Source: Arthrobacter sp. MYb23 (GTDB lineage Bacteria; Actinomycetota; Actinomycetes; Actinomycetales; Micrococcaceae). Taken from it: 64,000 nt of DNA. Location: NCBI RefSeq assembly GCF_002979775.1, contig NZ_PCPR01000001.1, positions 124,001-188,000 on the forward strand, given 5' to 3'. Under the pieces are notes generated by a model. That model made no database searches. It saw only the letters and a list, made by a program, of their open reading frames with translations, and had not been told where the DNA came from. This document shows, in pieces, positions 26,452 to 35,222 of this stretch (within the stretch, counting starts at the first letter, position 1; every line of letters starts with the position of its first letter). The position numbers were made by a program, and so were the translations under genes.

Positions 26452-27519
26452 CTAGAGGCCAACGCCGATCAGCAAGGGTTCCGGATGCAGCTCAATGCCA
26501 AAACGCTCGACGACGCCGGCACGCACCTCGCGCGCGATGGCCACCATGTCCGAGGCTGACGCTGAACCCCTGTTGGTGATGGCGAGCGTGTGCTTGGTGG
26601 ATAGGGAGGCCCGGCCGCCGGAAACACTGGAGTCTTCCAGGCCAAAACCTTTAGCGAATCCGGCTTGGTCAATGAGCCAGGCCGCGGAGAGCTTCACCAG
26701 TCCGTCCGTGCCGGCGGGATACTTGGGCGCGTTCTCCGGCAAAGCAGAGGCAAGCTCCGCGGGCACGATCGGGTTGGTAAAGAATGAGCCCGTAGAATAG
26801 GTGTCTCGATCTGCCGCGTCCAGGACCATGCCCTTGGACGCGCGGAGTCGGAGGACTTCCCGGCGGACATCGTTTGAGTAGGCGCGTTTTCCAGTCTCCA
26901 CGCCCAGGACGCGGGCCAGCTCGGCGTAACGGATGGGCGCACTCATCCGGCCCAGCGGCAACTGAAACTCGACTGTCAGGACAACGTAGCGGGGCGAGCC
27001 CTCAACTGTGGTCTGCTTCAGGATGGAGTCGCGGTAGCCGAACTTGAGCTCTGAGTTGGTGAAGGTCTGGACTGCGTTGCGCTCACGGTCCCACGTCCGC
27101 ACAGCCGCAATGGTCTGTGAAACGTCTGCGCCATAGGCTCCCACGTTCTGCACAGGGGTGGCCCCCGTGGCACCTGGAATCCCGGACAACGCCTCCAGGC
27201 CGGACCATGCATGCAGCACGGAGTGTTCCACCAGTGCGTCCCAGTTATGGCCCGCCTGTACCACCACGGACACTCCCCCACAGCTGTCCTCGGAGTTCAC
27301 GGTGAAGCCCTCGGAGGCGATCTTCAGGACCGTTCCGGGGTAGCCGTCGTCGGAGACCAGCAGGTTGGAGCCACCGCCGATGATCAGGATTTTCTCGCCT
27401 GCAGCGTCAGCAGACCGGACGGCGTCGATAATCTCCGCCTCGGTGCGGGCCTCAACATAGTTGCCCGCGGGGCCGCCAACGGCAGCAGTGGTCAGTTCAG
27501 AAAGCAGCGTTTGGGTCAC
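26452..27519 (-). CDS. murB: UDP-N-acetylmuramate dehydrogenase
   Basis: 355 aa FAD enzyme that reduces UDP-GlcNAc-enolpyruvate to UDP-MurNAc for peptidoglycan. ILIIGGGSNLLVSDDGYPG is the FAD-binding segment; ALSGIPGATGATPVQNVGAYG, the active-site region with YRDS, and NRGSASASDMVAIA with the catalytic Ser follow. The GTG at 27519 is favoured because TAGGCT lies exactly 6 nt upstream (leaderless); a TTG one codon earlier is possible. It lies downstream of an MFS gene and the hadA/hadB-like pair on the same strand. Confidence 0.95.
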   Translation of the reverse strand: MTQTLLSELTTAAVGGPAGNYVEARTEAEIIDAVRSADAAGEKILIIGGGSNLLVSDDGYPGTVLKIASEGFTVNSEDSCGGVSVVVQAGHNWDALVEHSVLHAWSGLEALSGIPGATGATPVQNVGAYGADVSQTIAAVRTWDRERNAVQTFTNSELKFGYRDSILKQTTVEGSPRYVVLTVEFQLPLGRMSAPIRYAELARVLGVETGKRAYSNDVRREVLRLRASKGMVLDAADRDTYSTGSFFTNPIVPAELASALPENAPKYPAGTDGLVKLSAAWLIDQAGFAKGFGLEDSSVSGGRASLSTKHTLAITNRGSASASDMVAIAREVRAGVVERFGIELHPEPLLIGVGL

Positions 27520-27525
27520 CAATCA

Positions 27526-27531
27526 AGCCTA
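27526..27531 (-). promoter_or_regulatory. Leaderless -10 (TAGGCT) for murB
   Basis: On the minus strand TAGGCT lies 6 nt before the GTG at 27519. It overlaps the end of the MFS gene. Confidence 0.5.
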
Positions 27532-28881
27532 ACGGGCTTCCTGGGGGTGCACGGACTTCGCCGCCTTCTGGCCAGCCAAGGGTGCCAGGAAGAAGCTGAC
27601 CACCAGCAAGACCAAGGGCGCCAGCAGGGAATGCAGGATGCCGAAGTGTTCAGCCAGGAGACCCAGCAGCGGAGGGCCGCAGAGGAAGGCACCATAGCCG
27701 ATTGTGGAGACCACCGACACACGGGCCGCAGCGTGAACCGGATCATCGGCAGCTGCGGACATTCCCACAGGAAACCCGAGTGAAGCGCCAAGGCCCCAGA
27801 CCGCCAGCGCCACAAACGCCAGCCACGGAACCGGAGAAAACACGAAAAGAGACAGACCCACGACGGCGGTGGCGGAACACCAGCGCATCACCACCACACG
27901 CCCAAAACGGTCCAGGATGGCCGTGCCTGCGAAACGGCCAATGGTCATGAACGTCACGAAGAGCCCATACCCCACAGCGCCTGCGGCATCGGACTGTCCG
28001 TAGCCGTCGGCCAGTGCCAGAGCCACCCAGTCCCCCGCGGCTCCTTCGGCCAATGCCAGGCCAAGGACCAGGATACCGATCAGCAGGGTCCGACGATCAC
28101 GCCAGGCAAGAGCTACCAGCCGCTTGTTATCTAGTGGAACGGCAGTTTTAGGCGCATCCGGCTGAGCGCCGTCCGGCTCGCCAGAAATGATGGGTAGCGG
28201 GCCGGTGGAGGGATCTTGGAAGGTATCGGTTTCTTCGTGGCGGAACGTCTGCGTAGCTGCAGCGGTCCTTTCCGCACGGAACCAGAAGGTGGCGGCGACC
28301 ACCGAGGACGTTACCACCACGCCCGAAGCCAGAAAATGCCAGAACACGGGCATGTGGATGGCAGCTGCCCAGGCGCCAAAGCCCGCAGCCGCCACGGTCC
28401 CGAGGCTGAAGGCTCCGTGCAGGTGAGGCATGATGTGCCGCTGCAACTCACGTTCGAGCGAGGCCCCTTCCACGTTGGATGCGGTATTCCAACTGGCCGT
28501 ACCCAGGCCCAGAATTCCCAAGCCGGCGGCCACCACCAGTGGACTGCCTGCAATAGAGGTGCCAATACCCACGGTGACAAGCCCCGCACCCACCATGCTG
28601 CTGCCGATCCTCGTGGTCAGCTTGGGGCCCAGCCGCAGCACAATAAGACCGGAGGCCGAGATCGAAATGAACGAGGCCACCGTCATGCACATGAGCAACA
28701 GGCCGATGCCACCCGGTGTGAGATTCAGTCCGTCGCGAATGGCGGGAAGTCGGGAAACCCACGTGGCGAATGCGATGCCGCTGGCCGCGTAGGAGGCAAG
28801 AACAGCGGCGCGCCACCGCGACATTTCTGTCGGAGTGGCGCTCGGTTTGCTGCGATGTTGCCAGGTGTTCGTTCGGTTCAA
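27529..28881 (-). CDS. MFS transporter (YbjJ-like)
   Basis: 450 aa with 12 predicted helices: an N-terminal half beginning RWRAAVLASYAASGIAFATWVSRLPAIRDGL, a long polar central loop (residues about 205-245), and a C-terminal half ending LLAPLVLLVVSFFLAPLAG. The TTG at 28881 overlaps the MaoC stop (TTGA) and has AAGG 5 nt upstream; an ATG at 28824 is the alternative. Substrate unknown; the family includes sugar or small-molecule exporters. Confidence 0.8.
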   Translation of the reverse strand: MNRTNTWQHRSKPSATPTEMSRWRAAVLASYAASGIAFATWVSRLPAIRDGLNLTPGGIGLLLMCMTVASFISISASGLIVLRLGPKLTTRIGSSMVGAGLVTVGIGTSIAGSPLVVAAGLGILGLGTASWNTASNVEGASLERELQRHIMPHLHGAFSLGTVAAAGFGAWAAAIHMPVFWHFLASGVVVTSSVVAATFWFRAERTAAATQTFRHEETDTFQDPSTGPLPIISGEPDGAQPDAPKTAVPLDNKRLVALAWRDRRTLLIGILVLGLALAEGAAGDWVALALADGYGQSDAAGAVGYGLFVTFMTIGRFAGTAILDRFGRVVVMRWCSATAVVGLSLFVFSPVPWLAFVALAVWGLGASLGFPVGMSAAADDPVHAAARVSVVSTIGYGAFLCGPPLLGLLAEHFGILHSLLAPLVLLVVSFFLAPLAGQKAAKSVHPQEAR

Positions 28882-29315
28882 GAGACCTTCACAACCGCCT
28901 GCGATTTCATGAGGACCTTAAGGCCAGCCGCCACGACGGTGAGGTCCACGCGAGCGGTGCGGGCATCGGCGTCGAGCGCTCCCACCACCCCGGTGACGTC
29001 GATAGTGGCGCCGGCCTCATCGGTGCCAGTGGTATCGGTAACGAGAACGGGCTTGGTGAAGCGCGTCTGGTAATCGACGACGGCGGCGGGGTCACCGGCC
29101 CAGTCACTCACCAGCTGGACTGCGGCGCCCATGGTGAACATGCCGTGCGCAATGACGCCCGGCAATTCCACGGAGGTTGCGAAGGCTTCGTTCCAGTGGA
29201 TTGGGTTGAAGTCGCCCGAGGCTCCTGCGTACTTGACCAGGTCCTGGCGGGTGACGTCAATGCTGCGCGTACCAATTTCCTGACCGACCGTCAGTTCTTC
29301 GAAAGTAGGGCTCAT
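28878..29315 (-). CDS. MaoC-like hot-dog dehydratase (HadB-like)
   Basis: 145 aa. ASGDFNPIHWNEAFATSVELPGVIAHGMFTMG contains the hydratase-2 motif with catalytic Asp and His. With the partner gene 2 nt upstream it resembles the mycobacterial HadAB (3R)-hydroxyacyl dehydratase of FAS-II type pathways. Whether it serves fatty-acid synthesis here is inferred. Proximity to murB is a recurrent actinobacterial arrangement. Confidence 0.85.
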   Translation of the reverse strand: MSPTFEELTVGQEIGTRSIDVTRQDLVKYAGASGDFNPIHWNEAFATSVELPGVIAHGMFTMGAAVQLVSDWAGDPAAVVDYQTRFTKPVLVTDTTGTDEAGATIDVTGVVGALDADARTARVDLTVVAAGLKVLMKSQAVVKVS

Positions 29316-29317
29316 GG

Positions 29318-29767
29318 TTACTGTCCCTCTCCGCGGACCAGGATGGACGAGGTGGTGGTGGCGACCTTTTCGCCGGCTTCAGTGGAAATCTCGGAGCGGG
29401 TAGTGATCATGGCTCCCCCGCCCATGGCCCGGACGCCGTCAACGTGCAGTTCGGCTACCAGGCGGTCGCCGGCGACGATGGCCCGGTGGTGTGTGAAACG
29501 CTGATCGGCGTGGACCACCCGGGAAAAGTCGATGCCCGACTCCGGATCCTGGACCAGCTGGGCGTCGGCACGCTGGGCGACGATGATGGCAAACGTTGGC
29601 GGTGCAACGAGGTCGCTGTGGCCCAGGGCCTTGGCTGCCTCAACATCAAAATGCGCGGGGTTGCTGGCTTTCACAGCCTTGGCGAACTCGCGGATCTTTT
29701 CACGGCCGACGTCGTATACCTCTGCGGCAGGGTAGCTTCGGCCCTGCAGGTCCGGATTGATACTCAT
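29318..29767 (-). CDS. FAS1-like dehydratase subunit (HadA-like)
   Basis: 149 aa hot-dog fold lacking the catalytic hydratase motif: VYDVGREKIREFAKAVKASNPAHF, ALGHSDLVAPPTFAIIVAQ, and VVHADQRFTHHRAIVAGDRL. It is the substrate-binding partner of the HadB-like protein, whose gene starts 2 nt after its stop. TAGGGT lies 6 nt before the ATG, so the operon mRNA is probably leaderless. Confidence 0.85.
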   Translation of the reverse strand: MSINPDLQGRSYPAAEVYDVGREKIREFAKAVKASNPAHFDVEAAKALGHSDLVAPPTFAIIVAQRADAQLVQDPESGIDFSRVVHADQRFTHHRAIVAGDRLVAELHVDGVRAMGGGAMITTRSEISTEAGEKVATTTSSILVRGEGQ

Positions 29768-29773
29768 GGTCCA

Positions 29774-29779
29774 ACCCTA
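29774..29779 (-). promoter_or_regulatory. Leaderless -10 (TAGGGT) for the hadA-like operon
   Basis: On the minus strand TAGGGT lies 6 nt before the ATG at 29767. Confidence 0.5.
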
Positions 29780-29824
29780 TCGGCCCCGGGAGCCCGGACG
29801 CAGCGCGTTGGCCAGGTGACGATG

Positions 29825-30049
29825 CTACTTCTTGTAGCTCTTGCGGATCTTCTGGCCCCGCACCACCAGTCCGGTGACATGGAGCAGCAGGCCAACGCCA
29901 ATGACGGGCAACGAAGCCATGGCCAAGCCTTGGTTCCCGGAGGTGTTCCCCACGATGGACAGGACGAGCCCGACGGCGATCAAGCCCATGGCGCTGAAAA
30001 CCAGCACTTTGTAGGACGTGGAGGCCGTAGCCCAAAATTGTTCCAGCAC
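29825..30049 (-). CDS. Small two-helix membrane protein
   Basis: 74 aa with two helices (YKVLVFSAMGLIAVGLVLSIVG and ASLPVIGVGLLLHVTGLVV) and a basic tail GQKIRKSYKK. The GTG start has TAGACT exactly 6 nt upstream, indicating leaderless expression. Unknown function. Confidence 0.65.
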   Translation of the reverse strand: MLEQFWATASTSYKVLVFSAMGLIAVGLVLSIVGNTSGNQGLAMASLPVIGVGLLLHVTGLVVRGQKIRKSYKK

Positions 30050-30055
30050 CGTCCA

Positions 30056-30061
30056 AGTCTA
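30056..30061 (-). promoter_or_regulatory. Leaderless -10 (TAGACT) for the 29825-30049 gene
   Basis: On the minus strand TAGACT lies 6 nt before the GTG at 30049. Confidence 0.5.
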
Positions 30062-30157
30062 CCGGCGCGTGATTGCCCGGGCCGCCGAGGGGTTAGCTCT
30101 CGCGGGAAAAGGGGGCGCTTCGGGTTGAGATGTCACCCTTCGCGGAAGATGAAAGGG

Positions 30158-31078
30158 TTAGAAGAGCGAGTCCTGCAGGGCCGGGATCTCCGTGGTGTGG
30201 GGACCGAACTCGATTTTGCGGCCTTTCAGAGCGCCAAGGTCTGCCACGAAGCTGCCCTCAATGTCATGGCCCGAAGCGTCGGGGAGGGCGGCCAAGGCGA
30301 TCGCCCCTGAGAGTGAGTGGACCTGCAGGCCGTGCCCGCCGGCGTCGAACGTTGCGGGGTAGGGGTGCCGCAGGCCACCTTGGGCGCGGGCCGTGCACAG
30401 CGTGTTGGCCAACGCCGGACGCTCCCACTCTTCCTCCACCACCGAGTAGCCCGTCATGGCAAGGCCGCCCAACAGCTCGCGCACACTGCTGGCGTGCTGG
30501 CGGTTCAAGGATGAAAGCTCGACGGCGGCACGCGGCTCCACGAGGCCAGCCACCTTGGCGGCGGAACGGACTTGCTGGACGAGACCGAGTTCGCGGGTGA
30601 CCAGGTCCTCCAGCAGGCGGACAACGCGCCCGTCCTCGGCGTGGGCCACATAGGAAGCATGGACGGCACCTTGCTCGGCGAGGCGGTTCCATTTGCGTTG
30701 CGCGGAGGCCGTGCCAATTTTTGTGGCACCGTTGGCGAAGGTGGCCACGTAGAGCCAGTGCGGCTGCATGAGGTAGGCCCGCAGCCCCGTTGGGACCGAA
30801 CCGCCCCGGTGGAAATCGTGCATAAGGCGGGAGTCGTCCCGCGCAAAACAAGCACCGCATTGCTTGCCCCGCTCGGCCGGGGAGCTGCCACGGCACGGAA
30901 CATGCGTGCGATCCCCCGGCCCGTGGACCTTCGTGTGGCCAAGGCACCACACCCCGGAGATAACGCGCAGGCCCAGGGTTGAACCCTGGGCCAACGCAAT
31001 ATCAGTGAACTCTGCGTCCGGCGAGAATAGCCTCAAAGCCGGTGACGAAGAGTCCCAAACGACTCCGTGTACAAGCAT
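30158..31078 (-). CDS. DUF2797-family protein
   Basis: 306 aa. Recognised from VISGVWCLGHTKVH, a Cys-rich stretch (HVPCRGSS, KQCGACFARD), and the signature LMQPHWLYVATFANGATKIGTASAQRKWNRLAEQGA. The paired Cys residues suggest a metal site. Biochemical function is unknown. Its start is 2 nt from the stop of the CitE-like gene on the same strand, so they are probably co-transcribed. No good Shine-Dalgarno is seen. Confidence 0.75.
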   Translation of the reverse strand: MLVHGVVWDSSSPALRLFSPDAEFTDIALAQGSTLGLRVISGVWCLGHTKVHGPGDRTHVPCRGSSPAERGKQCGACFARDDSRLMHDFHRGGSVPTGLRAYLMQPHWLYVATFANGATKIGTASAQRKWNRLAEQGAVHASYVAHAEDGRVVRLLEDLVTRELGLVQQVRSAAKVAGLVEPRAAVELSSLNRQHASSVRELLGGLAMTGYSVVEEEWERPALANTLCTARAQGGLRHPYPATFDAGGHGLQVHSLSGAIALAALPDASGHDIEGSFVADLGALKGRKIEFGPHTTEIPALQDSLF

Positions 31079-31080
31079 GC

Positions 31081-31944
31081 TTACAGGGAGGGCTGGACTC
31101 CGAAAGCGACGGCGAGCTTCATGATCTTCTCAGCACGGCCCAGACGCGGGAGGTCGGAACCGTCGCGGATGACGCGGCCGTTGGCCTCGAAGTCGTTCAT
31201 GAAGTCGGTGGCCCAGGCAACGTCCGAAGGCGTGGGGCTGATGACCTCGTTGATCACGGTGGTCTGGTCGATGGCCAGGCAGAGCTTGCCGGTCATGCCC
31301 ATGGTCACGGTGATGCCCGTCTGCTCGCGCAGGATGGGGTGGTTGGTGCCCACGGTGGGGCCATCGATGGGTCCCGGCAGGTTGCCCACGCGGCTGGCGA
31401 CAACCAGCTTGGCACGCGGGTAGGCCATGGCCTCCGGAGTTGCAGCCATACCTGTATCGCGGCGGAAGTCACCCGAACCAAAGGCCAGGCGGAAAGCACC
31501 CTGGGCGCGTGCAATGTGGTTGGCTTCCTCGATGCCGAGGGCAGACTCCACCAGGGCAATCACGGGAGTCTTGCCATCCATGCGATGGTAGGACTCGGTG
31601 ACCTGGTCAGCGGACTCGGTCTTGGCGAGCATCACGCCGAGCAGGCCGGGCGTGCCACGCAGCCCTGCGAGGTCGTCGGCCCAGAACTTGCTGGTGGCGT
31701 CATTGATGCGGACCCAGGCCTGGCCGCCTGCGGCAAGCCAGTTCACCACGTTCTCGCGTGCAGCGTCCTTCTGGGAAGGGTCCACGGCGTCTTCGATGTC
31801 AAGAATGATGGCGTCAGCGCGCGAACCCGCAGATTCATCAAAAAGCTCCGTTTTCATGGCGTTCACAAGGAGCCAGGAACGGGCGATGTCGGCGGGAATG
31901 TTGCGGGTGGGCCGAATGGACTCGGCGGCGATGCTAGACGTCAT
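31081..31944 (-). CDS. CitE-like (HpcH/HpaI family) CoA-ester lyase
   Basis: 287 aa TIM-barrel: SWLLVNAMKTELFDESAGSRADAIILDIEDAVDP carries the metal-binding region, WVRINDATSKFWADDL and VIALVESALGIEEANHIA the conserved Arg and Glu. Relatives cleave beta-hydroxyacyl or malyl/citramalyl-CoA. No citrate lyase alpha/gamma subunits are nearby, so it is a free-standing CitE-like enzyme. The ATG at 31944 has TACGGT 6 nt upstream; longer reading to 32007 adds residues foreign to the family. Confidence 0.82.
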   Translation of the reverse strand: MTSSIAAESIRPTRNIPADIARSWLLVNAMKTELFDESAGSRADAIILDIEDAVDPSQKDAARENVVNWLAAGGQAWVRINDATSKFWADDLAGLRGTPGLLGVMLAKTESADQVTESYHRMDGKTPVIALVESALGIEEANHIARAQGAFRLAFGSGDFRRDTGMAATPEAMAYPRAKLVVASRVGNLPGPIDGPTVGTNHPILREQTGITVTMGMTGKLCLAIDQTTVINEVISPTPSDVAWATDFMNDFEANGRVIRDGSDLPRLGRAEKIMKLAVAFGVQPSL

Positions 31945-31950
31945 GTATCT

Positions 31951-31956
31951 ACCGTA
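31951..31956 (-). promoter_or_regulatory. Leaderless -10 (TACGGT) for the CitE-like gene
   Basis: On the minus strand TACGGT lies 6 nt before the ATG at 31944. Confidence 0.4.
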
Positions 31957-32314
31957 TCCGTCCTGCGGGCCGCAAGGCGAAGAAAGCCGCCCGGTTGTGA
32001 GGATCAATACGAACTAAACCCCATATGACTGTGGGGTCCAACAGTATGAACGCCCGACGGCGGTACCCGCCAGTCATCTCCAGCCCACCGGTCGCTGTTG
32101 TTCACAGGGCTCAACGCAACGACTTGTGTCCTCGGGTTGCCGGGAATTGCCCAGGATTTCGTTCCGTGTCGGGCTGTTTCGCAGCGTTTCCGGGCGTTAC
32201 CCGATCGCTTCCCAGCCGCCGTCGACATGCGCTTTCATCGTTCCCAAGCCGTTGCACACGTACCTAAGCAGACCGGCCCACCCAACACATCAGAATCCAT
32301 TGAAAGTAGCTCCC
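31957..32314. other. Divergent intergenic region before the organosulfur operon
   Basis: About 358 bases without a supported gene. A short inverted repeat GGCGG-TAC-CCGCC lies at 32059-32071, but I cannot link it to a regulator. No confident -35/-10 pair for the + strand operon and no terminator were found. The frame upstream of 32315 stays open but has no lipoprotein-like start. Confidence 0.4.
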
Positions 32315-33343
32315 ATGAAACTGCATCTGCCCCTCCTGAGCGTCGCGGCCGCCGTCGTACTAGCGCTGACGGTGTCCGGCTGCGGCGGTGCAGCCGAAGC
32401 TGGACAAGCCAACCAGGCCGGCAACGAGGTCACCGAACTCCGGTACCAGGGCTCGGCCAACAACGTGACCTTTCCCGAGCTTGCGGCAGACCTGGGCTAC
32501 CTCGGCGACCTGAAACTGAACTGGGTGGGCAACACCACCAGTGGCCCACAGGACATCCAGTCCGCAGCGACCAACCAGACCGACTTTGGCGGCGCGTTCT
32601 CCGGGGCGGTGGTTAAGCTCATCGAAGCCGGCGCTCCCGTCAAGGCAGTGACCAACTACTACGGCTCCGACGAGAAGACCTTCAGCGGTTACTACGTCAA
32701 GGCCGACAGCACCATCAAGGAACCACGCGACCTGATCGGCAAGAAGATCGCCGTCAACACCCTCGGCGCACACCACGAAGCCGTCATCAACACCTGGCTG
32801 ACCAAGAACGGACTCAGCCAGGACGAGATCAAGCAGGTTCAGCTGGTCCCGCTGGCACCGAACGATACCGAAGAAGCCATCCGACGCGGACAGGTGGACG
32901 CGGGAACACTCGGTGGAGTGCTGCAGGACAGAGCCATCGAGGCAGGCGGACTGCGCTCCCTGTTCAGCGACGTGGAGTTGTTTGGAACGTTTGCGGGCGG
33001 CCAGATCGTGCTCCGAAACGACTTCATTGAAAAGAACCCGAACACCACCCGAACCTTCACCACAGGCGTTGCCAAAGCGATCAAGTGGGCAGCTGAGACT
33101 CCCCGCGACGAAGTCATTGCCCGTTTCACCAAGATCATCGAAAGCCGCGGACGCAATGAGAGCACGGCCAACCTGAAGTTCTGGAAGAGCCCGGGCGTCC
33201 CGGACGCCGGCGTGATCCAGGACAAGGACTTCACCCGCTGGGAGGCCTGGCTTGGCTCCGCCGGCATCGTCAAGGACAAGCTCACTCCGTCCAAGTACTA
33301 CACCAACGACTTCAACGAACTCGCTGCAGCAAAGAAGGGATAG
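32315..33343 (+). CDS. Organosulfur ABC transporter substrate-binding lipoprotein
   Basis: 342 aa. A lipoprotein signal peptide ends in the lipobox VSGC (MKLHLPLLSVAAAVVLALTV before it). The mature part has the SsuA/TauA-like pattern: ELRYQGSANNVTFPELAADLG, QTDFGGAFSGAVVKLIEAG, IGKKIAVNTLGAHHEAVINTWL. It should capture sulfonates or sulfate esters outside the membrane. First gene of a four-gene operon; the ATPase gene starts 2 nt after its stop. Confidence 0.85.
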   Translation: MKLHLPLLSVAAAVVLALTVSGCGGAAEAGQANQAGNEVTELRYQGSANNVTFPELAADLGYLGDLKLNWVGNTTSGPQDIQSAATNQTDFGGAFSGAVVKLIEAGAPVKAVTNYYGSDEKTFSGYYVKADSTIKEPRDLIGKKIAVNTLGAHHEAVINTWLTKNGLSQDEIKQVQLVPLAPNDTEEAIRRGQVDAGTLGGVLQDRAIEAGGLRSLFSDVELFGTFAGGQIVLRNDFIEKNPNTTRTFTTGVAKAIKWAAETPRDEVIARFTKIIESRGRNESTANLKFWKSPGVPDAGVIQDKDFTRWEAWLGSAGIVKDKLTPSKYYTNDFNELAAAKKG

Positions 33344-33345
33344 CC

Positions 33346-34236
33346 ATGACAGCCAAAATCAGTCTCCGGAACGTCACCAAGGAATTCACGGTACGGGCCA
33401 CAAAGGACACGGCCGCTACCCGACTGACCGCCATCGACTCGCTGAGCCTTGACGTCCGTGACGGCGAGTTCCTCACCCTGGTGGGTCCCAGCGGTTCCGG
33501 AAAGACCACACTCCTGGACCTGTTGGCAGGACTCTCCACACCAACCTCCGGCGAAGTTTTGGTGGACGGCAAACCCGTCACTGGTCCGGGCAAGGACCGG
33601 GCAGTGGTCTTCCAGCAGTACGCGTTGTTCCCGTGGCGGACGGCCTCTGCCAACGTCTCGATCGGGCTTGAAGGAGCGGGCCCTGACGGCAGGAAACTGA
33701 ACCGCCGGGAACGGGCAGCCAAAGCAAAGGAGTACTTGGCCTTGGTGGGGCTTGCAGGTTTTGAGGACCGCTACCCGCATGAGCTCTCCGGCGGAATGAA
33801 GCAGCGCGTGGCCATCGCCCGAAGCCTGGCGTACGAGCCCGATGTGCTGCTGATGGATGAACCCTTCGCTGCGTTGGACGCCCAGACCCGCGAGCAGTTG
33901 CAGGACGAACTCCTCCGGATCTGGAAAGCCACAGGCAAGACCATCGTCTTCATCACCCACGGGATTGACGAGGCCGTGTACCTCGGCGAGCGCGTCGCAG
34001 TGCTGAGCGCGCGGCCTGGCCGGCTCAAGGAAATCGTGGACATTAATATCCCTGACCGCGACGGCGACGAGGACATCCGTTCCAACGCCGCTTTCGTGGA
34101 GCACCGCCACCAGGTGTGGACGCTCCTGCACGACGAAGTCCGTCGTGCCCAGGATGCCGGGCACCGCAAGATCCTCCCGGACGGCAGCGCACCTGACGAG
34201 CCTGCAACCACCATCACTGAAAGGAGCGCGGCCTGA
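33346..34236 (+). CDS. ABC transporter ATPase (SsuB/TauB-like)
   Basis: 296 aa. Walker A GPSGSGKTT, Q-loop FQQYALFPWR, signature LSGGMKQRV, Walker B VLLMDEPFAALD, and switch His in FITHGIDEAVYLG. These features put it with nitrate/sulfonate/taurine importer ATPases. AAGGGA precedes the ATG. Its TGA shares one base with the permease ATG. Confidence 0.92.
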   Translation: MTAKISLRNVTKEFTVRATKDTAATRLTAIDSLSLDVRDGEFLTLVGPSGSGKTTLLDLLAGLSTPTSGEVLVDGKPVTGPGKDRAVVFQQYALFPWRTASANVSIGLEGAGPDGRKLNRRERAAKAKEYLALVGLAGFEDRYPHELSGGMKQRVAIARSLAYEPDVLLMDEPFAALDAQTREQLQDELLRIWKATGKTIVFITHGIDEAVYLGERVAVLSARPGRLKEIVDINIPDRDGDEDIRSNAAFVEHRHQVWTLLHDEVRRAQDAGHRKILPDGSAPDEPATTITERSAA

Positions 34237-35168
34237 TGACCACCACGCTTACCCAAACCGAAGCCGCACCCAAGGCGGGCAGCCCGGCTGACCCGGGTGC
34301 CGCCGTCGAGCCGGCTCTGAGTGCGGAAAGCACACCGGCGCTCAGTGCGGAGAGCACGACGCCGGCACCCGGCAAAGTGCGGCGGGTTGCCTCAGCCGCG
34401 GGTTCAGTCCTGTGGAAGTCCGCAGCCATCCTGGCATTCCTTGCGCTGTGGGAGCTGGGGCCCACGTACTTGGCCAGTCCCTCCACACGAGTCTTCCTGC
34501 CGCCGCTGCATGAGGTGCTCCTGGCTTGGGGCAAGCTTTTCGAAGCAGGCACCATCCAGGGCCACATCGCGGCCAGCCTCACACGTTCCGTATCCGGTTT
34601 CGGTGCTGCCCTGGTGGCGGGAGTCTCCCTGGGCCTGCTCATCGCCTGGTACGGGCGGCTGAACTCGGTCCTGAATCCCTTGCTGGAACTGTTCCGCAAC
34701 ACCGCCGCGTTGGCTTTGCTTCCTGTGTTTACGCTGCTGCTGGGCATCGGCGAGGAATCCAAAATCAGCATTGTGGCCTACGCCGCGTTCTTCCCTGTTC
34801 TCCTCAACACCATCGCGGGTGTGAAGACCGTGGACCCGCTCCTGATCAGGGCTGCCCGCTCGTTGGGGCTCAACAGCTTCCGGCTTTTCCAGAAGGTCAT
34901 CCTGCCATCGGCCGTTCCCACCATTTTTACGGGCATCCGCATGGCCGGAACCGCATCCATCCTGGTGCTGATTGCCGCCGAAATGGTCGGTGCAAAGGCT
35001 GGCTTGGGCTACCTGATCGTGAACGCGCAGAGCAGCTTCCTCATCCCGGACATGTACGCGGGCATCCTCACGGTGTCCCTGCTGGGGCTCGGCGTCAACT
35101 TCCTGTTGGTGGCCCTCGAACGGCACTTCTCCCGCTGGCGAACTGCCGTTGGCGCTGCCGCCTCCTAA
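34236..35168 (+). CDS. ABC transporter permease (SsuC/TauC-like)
   Basis: 310 aa. A polar Ala/Pro/Ser-rich N terminus (about 45 residues, with a near-duplicate ALSAESTPALSAEST) precedes six helices. The EAA loop ARSLGLNSFRLFQKVILPSAVPTIFTGIR contacts the ATPase. It forms the membrane channel of the importer. Confidence 0.9.
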   Translation: MTTTLTQTEAAPKAGSPADPGAAVEPALSAESTPALSAESTTPAPGKVRRVASAAGSVLWKSAAILAFLALWELGPTYLASPSTRVFLPPLHEVLLAWGKLFEAGTIQGHIAASLTRSVSGFGAALVAGVSLGLLIAWYGRLNSVLNPLLELFRNTAALALLPVFTLLLGIGEESKISIVAYAAFFPVLLNTIAGVKTVDPLLIRAARSLGLNSFRLFQKVILPSAVPTIFTGIRMAGTASILVLIAAEMVGAKAGLGYLIVNAQSSFLIPDMYAGILTVSLLGLGVNFLLVALERHFSRWRTAVGAAAS

Positions 35169-35222
35169 ACCACCCTCCGCGGCACCTGCCGCAACCATCA
35201 CAACAAGTAAGGAAATCGAATC

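Noticed and set aside
32126..32314. N-terminal extension of the organosulfur-binding lipoprotein
   Set aside because: The signal peptide and lipobox begin only at 32315, and export would fail with the extension.
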